A stretch of 9,551 nucleotides of DNA from Halomonas sp. (GTDB lineage Bacteria > Pseudomonadota > Gammaproteobacteria > Pseudomonadales > Halomonadaceae): contig SKVX01000185.1 in assembly GCA_007129225.1 (NCBI GenBank), forward strand, positions 1 to 9,551. The letters are read 5' to 3'. Under the pieces are notes generated by a model. The model searched no databases. It was not told the DNA's origin and saw nothing but the letters and a program-made list of their open reading frames with translations. The position numbers were made by a program, and so were the translations under genes. Every line of letters begins with the position of its first letter. Within the stretch, counting starts at the first letter, position 1. Positions 6,532 through 9,551 of this stretch are shown here, piece by piece.

Positions 6532-6590
6532 GGTACGCGCCTGTCATCGCTCGATGCCAGGCATCTTTTACCAGAGAGAGGGTCTTGCCA

Positions 6591-7691
6591 ATGTCGGAAA
6601 ATACCCAGAGCCCACTTTACAAAGACAACCGAGTCAAGGCCCTGGTGGCCGTGGCGTTGCTTGCGGTGATCTGGGCGATCTTTGCCCACAACAGCGCCGG
6701 TAATCATCGCGATCGCAGCCAAGCCCTAGAGGAGCAGCTGGCCGCGCTACAGGACGATCATCAGCAATTGGCGTCTCAGCTGCAGGCGCGTGATGATGCA
6801 GGTGAGGACATCGAGGCCCTGGAGGCCCGCCTGGCAGAGCTAAATGAGGAGCAGCAGGCTGCCGAGGCGGCATTGGCCGAGGAGCAAGAAGCCGCCCGCG
6901 ACGAGATTGCGCGCCTTGAGGCCGAAGTGGCTGAGGTCGAGGGGCAACTGGGTGAACTTCAGGAGGAGCGTGCCGCTCTTGAGGCCGACATCGAAGCCTA
7001 CCAGGCCGAGAAGACCGAGGCAGAAGAGGCGCTGGTCGAAGTGCGTGGCGAGTATGAGGCGGTGGAACAGGCTCGCAGTGATGCCGAAGCCGCCCGTCAG
7101 GAAGCCGAAGAGGCACGCCAGGAGGCCGAGGCGGCGCGCCAGGAAGCCGAAGAGCTGCGCCAGATTGCCGTCGATGAGCGCCAGGAGGCCGAGGTCGCCC
7201 GCGACCTGGCTGATAATGAGCTGGCAGTGATCGAAGAGGACATTACTGCGGCAGACGAGCAGCTGGATACGTTGGGCGCCGAAATCACTGAGCGAGAATC
7301 CACCATCGACGCGCTGGAAAACGACATCGAAGCCCTGGAGGCCTGGCGTGACGAGGTGGAACGCGAAATCGGCGAGGCAAGGGAGCTGCGCGAGCAAACC
7401 CTTTCCGAGGTTGAGGAAGCGCGTGCCGAGCGTGAGGCTTTGATGGTGGAGCTCGAGGATCGGCGCGGTGCCCTGACCCAGCTCGATGATCAGATCGAGC
7501 GTCGCCAGCAACAGTTGCAGCGACTGGAAGCACAGCTTTCCGAATGGCGCAGTGAATTGGAGGATCTCCAGATCCGTACGTCCGATCAGGAGCGTGCCCA
7601 GCAGCAGGAGCCTGAGCAGGAGCCTGAGCAGGAGCAGGCCGAAGAAGAGGACGAGGAAGAGAACGAGGAAGAGGAAGCCGAGCAGTCTTGA
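6591..7691 (+). CDS. Membrane-anchored Glu/Ala-rich coiled-coil protein
   Basis: A 366-residue protein that I do not recognise as a named family. A short polar N terminus is followed by one hydrophobic helix (about 16-32, VKALVAVALLAVIWAIF). From about residue 42 to 333 there is an almost unbroken heptad-rich coiled coil dominated by Glu, Ala, Gln, Arg and Leu. The centre holds seven-residue units of the type RQEAEEA (see the repeat entry). The C terminus is strongly acidic, with EQEP repeats followed by a run of Glu and Asp. Topology is probably one pass with the long rod on one side of the inner membrane; which side is uncertain. GAGAGGG (6576-6582) precedes ATG 6591; a TTG two codons earlier is less likely. 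Such rods often act as scaffolds or envelope spacers, but low complexity makes similarity searches misleading. It ends in a strong terminator, so it is separate from mrp. Confidence 0.75.
   Translation: MSENTQSPLYKDNRVKALVAVALLAVIWAIFAHNSAGNHRDRSQALEEQLAALQDDHQQLASQLQARDDAGEDIEALEARLAELNEEQQAAEAALAEEQEAARDEIARLEAEVAEVEGQLGELQEERAALEADIEAYQAEKTEAEEALVEVRGEYEAVEQARSDAEAARQEAEEARQEAEAARQEAEELRQIAVDERQEAEVARDLADNELAVIEEDITAADEQLDTLGAEITERESTIDALENDIEALEAWRDEVEREIGEARELREQTLSEVEEARAEREALMVELEDRRGALTQLDDQIERRQQQLQRLEAQLSEWRSELEDLQIRTSDQERAQQQEPEQEPEQEQAEEEDEEENEEEEAEQS
7095..7199 (+). repeat. Five tandem 21-bp units inside the coiled-coil gene
   Basis: Units begin at 7095, 7116, 7137, 7158 and 7179. 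Four of them start with CG(C/T)CAGGA(A/G)GCCGA(A/G) and encode RQEAEEA-like heptads; the fourth has diverged to RQIAVDE. The 21-bp period is exactly two coiled-coil half-turn sets (seven residues), so expansion or contraction would keep both frame and heptad register. Units differ mainly at third codon positions, which suggests old duplication held by protein selection. Confidence 0.7.
7605..7628 (+). repeat. Two 12-bp direct repeats in the acidic C-terminal tail
   Basis: CAGGAGCCTGAG occurs twice in tandem (7605-7616 and 7617-7628), followed by a third partial copy. The copies encode QEPE units at the start of the Glu-rich tail. Their exact identity suggests recent slippage. Confidence 0.65.
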
Positions 7692-7720
7692 ATCAGGCGC
7701 TAGGCATCAGGAGGCGGAAT

Positions 7721-7751
7721 AGCGGCGAGCCTGGCTCGCCGCTTCTCGTTT
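7721..7751 (+). terminator. Rho-independent terminator after the coiled-coil gene
   Basis: AGCGGCGAGC (7721-7730) pairs perfectly with GCTCGCCGCT (7734-7743) around a three-base loop, followed by TCTCGTTT (7744-7751). It starts 30 bases after the coiled-coil stop and is the best terminator in the window. It separates that gene from mrp. Confidence 0.7.
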
Positions 7752-7775
7752 GGCCGGTTGCGAGCGCGTTATACT
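7748..7775 (+). promoter_or_regulatory. Possible promoter for mrp
   Basis: TATACT (7770-7775) is a five-of-six match to the -10 consensus, 63 bp before the mrp start. The matching -35 place is weak (GTTTGG at 7748, 16-bp spacing) and overlaps the end of the terminator tract. A promoter is expected here because a terminator precedes the gene. Confidence 0.4.
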
Positions 7776-7837
7776 GGCCGAGGTGATTCCATGTTTCCCA
7801 CGAGCGGAGAGACATCCATCAGTACAAGGAGCGAGTC

Positions 7838-8647
7838 GTGATCGAAGGGGTCAAGCATATCGTCGCCGTGGCATCCGGCAAGGGTGGGGTGGGCAAGTCC
7901 ACCGTTGCCGTCAACCTGGCCTTGGCCATGTCCGCTGAGGGGTACCGCACCGGCATCCTTGATGCCGACATCTACGGGCCCAGTCAGGCCCAGATGCTCG
8001 GTGTGGCAGAAGGTGCACGACCGCAACAGGCCGGCGAGAACCGCTTCAGGCCGCTGGAGGCCCACGGGCTTCAGGCCATGTCCATGGCCTTCATGGTGGA
8101 TACCCGCGAGCCCATGGTTTGGCGCGGCCCCATGGTGTCCGGTGCCTTCCAGCAGCTACTGACCCAGACGGCCTGGGACAATCTCGATGTACTGTTCATC
8201 GACATGCCGCCGGGCACCGGTGACATTCAGCTGACCCTGGCTCAGAAGGTGCCCGTCGACGGCGCCGTCATCGTGACCACGCCCCAGGACATTGCCCTGC
8301 TCGACGCGCGCAAGGGCATCGAGATGTTCCGCAAGGTCAACGTGCCGGTGCTCGGCGTCGTCGAGAACATGAGCCTGCATGTCTGCACCCAGTGCGGCCA
8401 TGCCGAGCCGATCTTCGGTGAGGGCGGCGGTGAGCGGATCTCGGCGGAATACGAGACCCGTCTGCTGGGTCGCCTGCCCCTGGCCCTGTCGATTCGCGAG
8501 CAGGTCGACGGCGGGCGACCGACGGTGGTGGCCGATCCGGATGGTGACGTGACCGCCACCTTCCGCGCCATGGCCCGTCAGATCGCCGAGCAGATCCAAG
8601 GGCAGCAGGCAGACGAAGGGCCAAGCATCTCCTTCAGCGATGATTGA
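7838..8647 (+). CDS. apbC: Mrp/ApbC, Fe-S cluster carrier P-loop ATPase (short form)
   Basis: A 269-residue cytoplasmic ATPase of the Mrp/NBP35 family that binds a [4Fe-4S] cluster across a dimer and passes it to target enzymes. The deviant Walker A GKGGVGKS is at 14-21, the switch I-like DADIYGPS at 42-49, the Walker B-type LFIDMPPGTGD at 119-129, and the cluster-binding CTQC at 183-186. The gene starts at a GTG with AAGGAG (7826-7831) six bases before it. An in-frame TGA at 7784, with no usable start between, rules out the N-terminal MIP18 (DUF59) domain found in the ~360-residue forms. The C-terminal ~15 residues are polar and acidic. The order mrp-dcd matches pseudomonads, where metG lies before mrp; here a coiled-coil gene is found instead. 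Confidence 0.95.
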   Translation: MIEGVKHIVAVASGKGGVGKSTVAVNLALAMSAEGYRTGILDADIYGPSQAQMLGVAEGARPQQAGENRFRPLEAHGLQAMSMAFMVDTREPMVWRGPMVSGAFQQLLTQTAWDNLDVLFIDMPPGTGDIQLTLAQKVPVDGAVIVTTPQDIALLDARKGIEMFRKVNVPVLGVVENMSLHVCTQCGHAEPIFGEGGGERISAEYETRLLGRLPLALSIREQVDGGRPTVVADPDGDVTATFRAMARQIAEQIQGQQADEGPSISFSDD

Positions 8648-8730
8648 TCAGGGCTGGGGCCTTGCACTGTCCCCGGATCAGCCACGAGTGGTGCTGATGG
8701 CTGCAACAGACGTGGACGATTGAGCAGACA

Positions 8731-8768
8731 GTGACGACCGACGCCGGGGCCGCTATCATGGCGGCCCC
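8731..8768 (+). promoter_or_regulatory. dcd promoter with -10 inside a GC-rich palindrome
   Basis: GTGACG (8731-8736) and TATCAT (8754-8759) are 17 bp apart. The -10 sits in the loop of a perfect inverted repeat, GGGGCCGC (8746-8753) and GCGGCCCC (8761-8768). The predicted start of transcription (about 8766) leaves a leader of about 35 bases before dcd. The palindrome could also fold in RNA read from mrp, but it has no U-tract and is a poor terminator. Confidence 0.5.
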
Positions 8769-8800
8769 GATTCGTGATTTGACAGCATCAGGACGACCCA

Positions 8801-9367
8801 ATGAGCATCAAAGCTGACAGTTGGATCCGCCGCATGGCCGAGCGGGAAGGCATGATCGAGCCCTTCGAAGCCGACCAGGTTCGCTACGTGAACGACCAGC
8901 GGGTGATCTCCTACGGTACGTCCAGTTATGGCTACGATGTGCGCTGTGCCGACGAGTTCAAGGTATTCACCAATATCCACTCCGCGATCGTCGATCCCAA
9001 GGCCTTCGATGAGAAGAGCTTCGTCGACATCAAGGGAGATGTCTGCGTCATTCCGCCCAACTCCTTCGCCCTGGCCCGCACCGTAGAATACTTCCGTATC
9101 CCGCGTAGTGTGCTGACCATCTGCCTGGGCAAGTCCACCTATGCCCGCTGCGGCATCATCGTCAACGTGAGGCCGCTGGAGCCGGAGTGGGAGGGGCACG
9201 TGACCCTGGAGTTCTCCAACACCACCAACCTGCCGGCCAAGATCTACGCCAACGAAGGCGTGGCCCAGATGCTGTTCCTGGAGTCGGATGAGATCTGCGA
9301 GGTTTCCTACAAGGATCGGGGCGGGAAATACATGGGGCAGCGGGGGGTTACTCTGCCGCGCACCTGA
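8801..9367 (+). CDS. dcd: dCTP deaminase
   Basis: A 188-residue homotrimeric enzyme of the dUTPase/Dcd fold that converts dCTP to dUTP plus ammonia; dUTPase then yields dUMP for thymidylate synthesis. The start MSIKADSWIRRMA, the segment SYGTSSYGYDVRC (37-49), the phosphate-binding and active-site motif GKSTYARCG (110-118), and WEGHVTLEFSN (130-140) with the catalytic Glu137 are all present. The C terminus DRGGKYMGQRGVTLPR closes over the nucleotide in known structures. The full length matches the Pseudomonas-type enzyme, and there is no sign of the bifunctional deaminase-dUTPase type. Residue 124 is Arg (codon AGG at 9170), where I expect Thr in the NVTPLEPEWEG loop; see the findings. AGGA (8790-8793) lies seven bases before ATG 8801. 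It is 153 bp behind mrp with its own promoter-like element. Confidence 0.96.
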   Translation: MSIKADSWIRRMAEREGMIEPFEADQVRYVNDQRVISYGTSSYGYDVRCADEFKVFTNIHSAIVDPKAFDEKSFVDIKGDVCVIPPNSFALARTVEYFRIPRSVLTICLGKSTYARCGIIVNVRPLEPEWEGHVTLEFSNTTNLPAKIYANEGVAQMLFLESDEICEVSYKDRGGKYMGQRGVTLPRT

Positions 9368-9385
9368 GGCGCCTGGCGGCGCCAG
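9368..9385 (+). terminator. Hairpin directly after dcd
   Basis: GGCGCC (9368-9373) and GGCGCC (9378-9383) pair around TGGC, starting at the base after the dcd stop. An alternative stem, CTGGC/GCCAG (9373-9385), overlaps it. There is no T-run, so it may only stabilise the mRNA end. Confidence 0.3.
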
Positions 9386-9486
9386 TCGCGATGGGAACTC
9401 GGGGCGCCGAACCGAGCGCTCCAACAGTGACTCTCTCCACCCACGGTGCGACGCCATTCTGCAGGAGGAAGCTTCAGCTCACGACT

Positions 9487-9518
9487 GGAGGCCGCAGGCC
9501 TCCCGGCGGTGTTGCCGG
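9487..9518. terminator. Paired hairpins between dcd and the convergent gene
   Basis: GGAGGCC (9487-9493) and GGCCTCC (9497-9503) form a perfect 7-bp stem with a GCA loop. Just behind it, CCGGC (9503-9507) and GCCGG (9514-9518) form a second stem that shares base 9503. They lie between converging genes, where two-way termination is expected, but neither strand has a T-tract. Confidence 0.35.
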
Positions 9519-9526
9519 CGTCGCCA

Positions 9527-9551
9527 CTACTCTTCGTCCAGTTCCTCGTCG
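9527..9551 (-). CDS. C-terminal end of a leftward gene (acidic tail)
   Basis: Reading leftward from the window edge, seven codons give DEELDEE followed by TAG (9529-9527). An acidic C-terminal tail and codon use like the neighbours suggest a real gene end, converging on dcd. Seven residues do not allow identification. Confidence 0.4.

Noticed and set aside
6840..7511. 223-codon hydrophobic open frame on the - strand opposite the coiled-coil gene
   Set aside because: The leucine- and phenylalanine-rich translation is the antisense image of Glu/Gln/Ala-rich repeats, not a membrane protein.
8652..8683. Stem-loop after mrp (GGCTGGGG with CCCC and CAGCC)
   Set aside because: Pairing needs a four-base bulge, and no T-run follows; too weak to call a terminator.
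8756..9457. 233-codon open frame on the - strand opposite dcd
   Set aside because: It is fully antisense to a full-length, confidently identified dcd, and its translation has no family features.

Overview
This 9.55 kb window is GC-rich and densely coding, and looks like an ordinary chromosomal segment of a gammaproteobacterium. A halomonad (Halomonas/Chromohalobacter relatives) is my best guess. That guess rests on the Pseudomonas-like mrp-dcd pair, the acid-rich proteins, and the urease cluster ending in a HupE/UreJ gene. The genus is an inference and cannot be settled from the sequence alone. I see no phage, transposon, CRISPR array, tRNA or rRNA.

Layout. (1) 1-911: the 3' end of a urease accessory operon, with the tail of ureG, then a HupE/UreJ nickel-permease-type gene and a terminator-like hairpin. 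(2) 994-2253: a small LapA-domain membrane protein on the + strand converges on a YihY/BrkB-family membrane protein on the - strand. (3) 2254-2585: an AT-richer spacer with an 8-bp perfect inverted repeat, leading to a 24-residue single-span membrane peptide with a strong ribosome binding site. (4) 2594-3727 (-): an exported serine hydrolase of the beta-lactamase-related type. (5) 3890-5174 (+): a spermidine-synthase-like methyltransferase-fold protein, followed one base later by a small lipoprotein. (6) 5250-6477 (+): ribosome rescue factor ArfB, then an RluF-like protein whose three catalytic motifs are all altered. (7) 6591-7691 (+): a membrane-anchored, Glu/Ala-rich coiled-coil protein ending in a strong terminator. 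(8) 7838-9367 (+): the Fe-S carrier ATPase Mrp/ApbC in a short form, then dCTP deaminase Dcd with its own promoter-like element. (9) 9527-9551 (-): the last seven codons of a gene that continues outside the window.

How the genes relate. Nickel handling (UreG, HupE/UreJ) forms one unit. ArfB and the RluF-like protein are both ribosome-directed and lie in the same orientation. Mrp (Fe-S delivery) and Dcd (dUTP supply for dTMP) are independent housekeeping functions that are neighbours in pseudomonads too. No multigene system of an obviously new kind is present. The items most worth a second look are the catalytically degenerate RluF-like protein (6103-6360), the small membrane peptide at 2511 with its upstream dyad, the tightly coupled methyltransferase-like/lipoprotein pair, the coiled-coil gene with 21-bp tandem repeats, and an unexpected arginine in the Dcd active-site loop.
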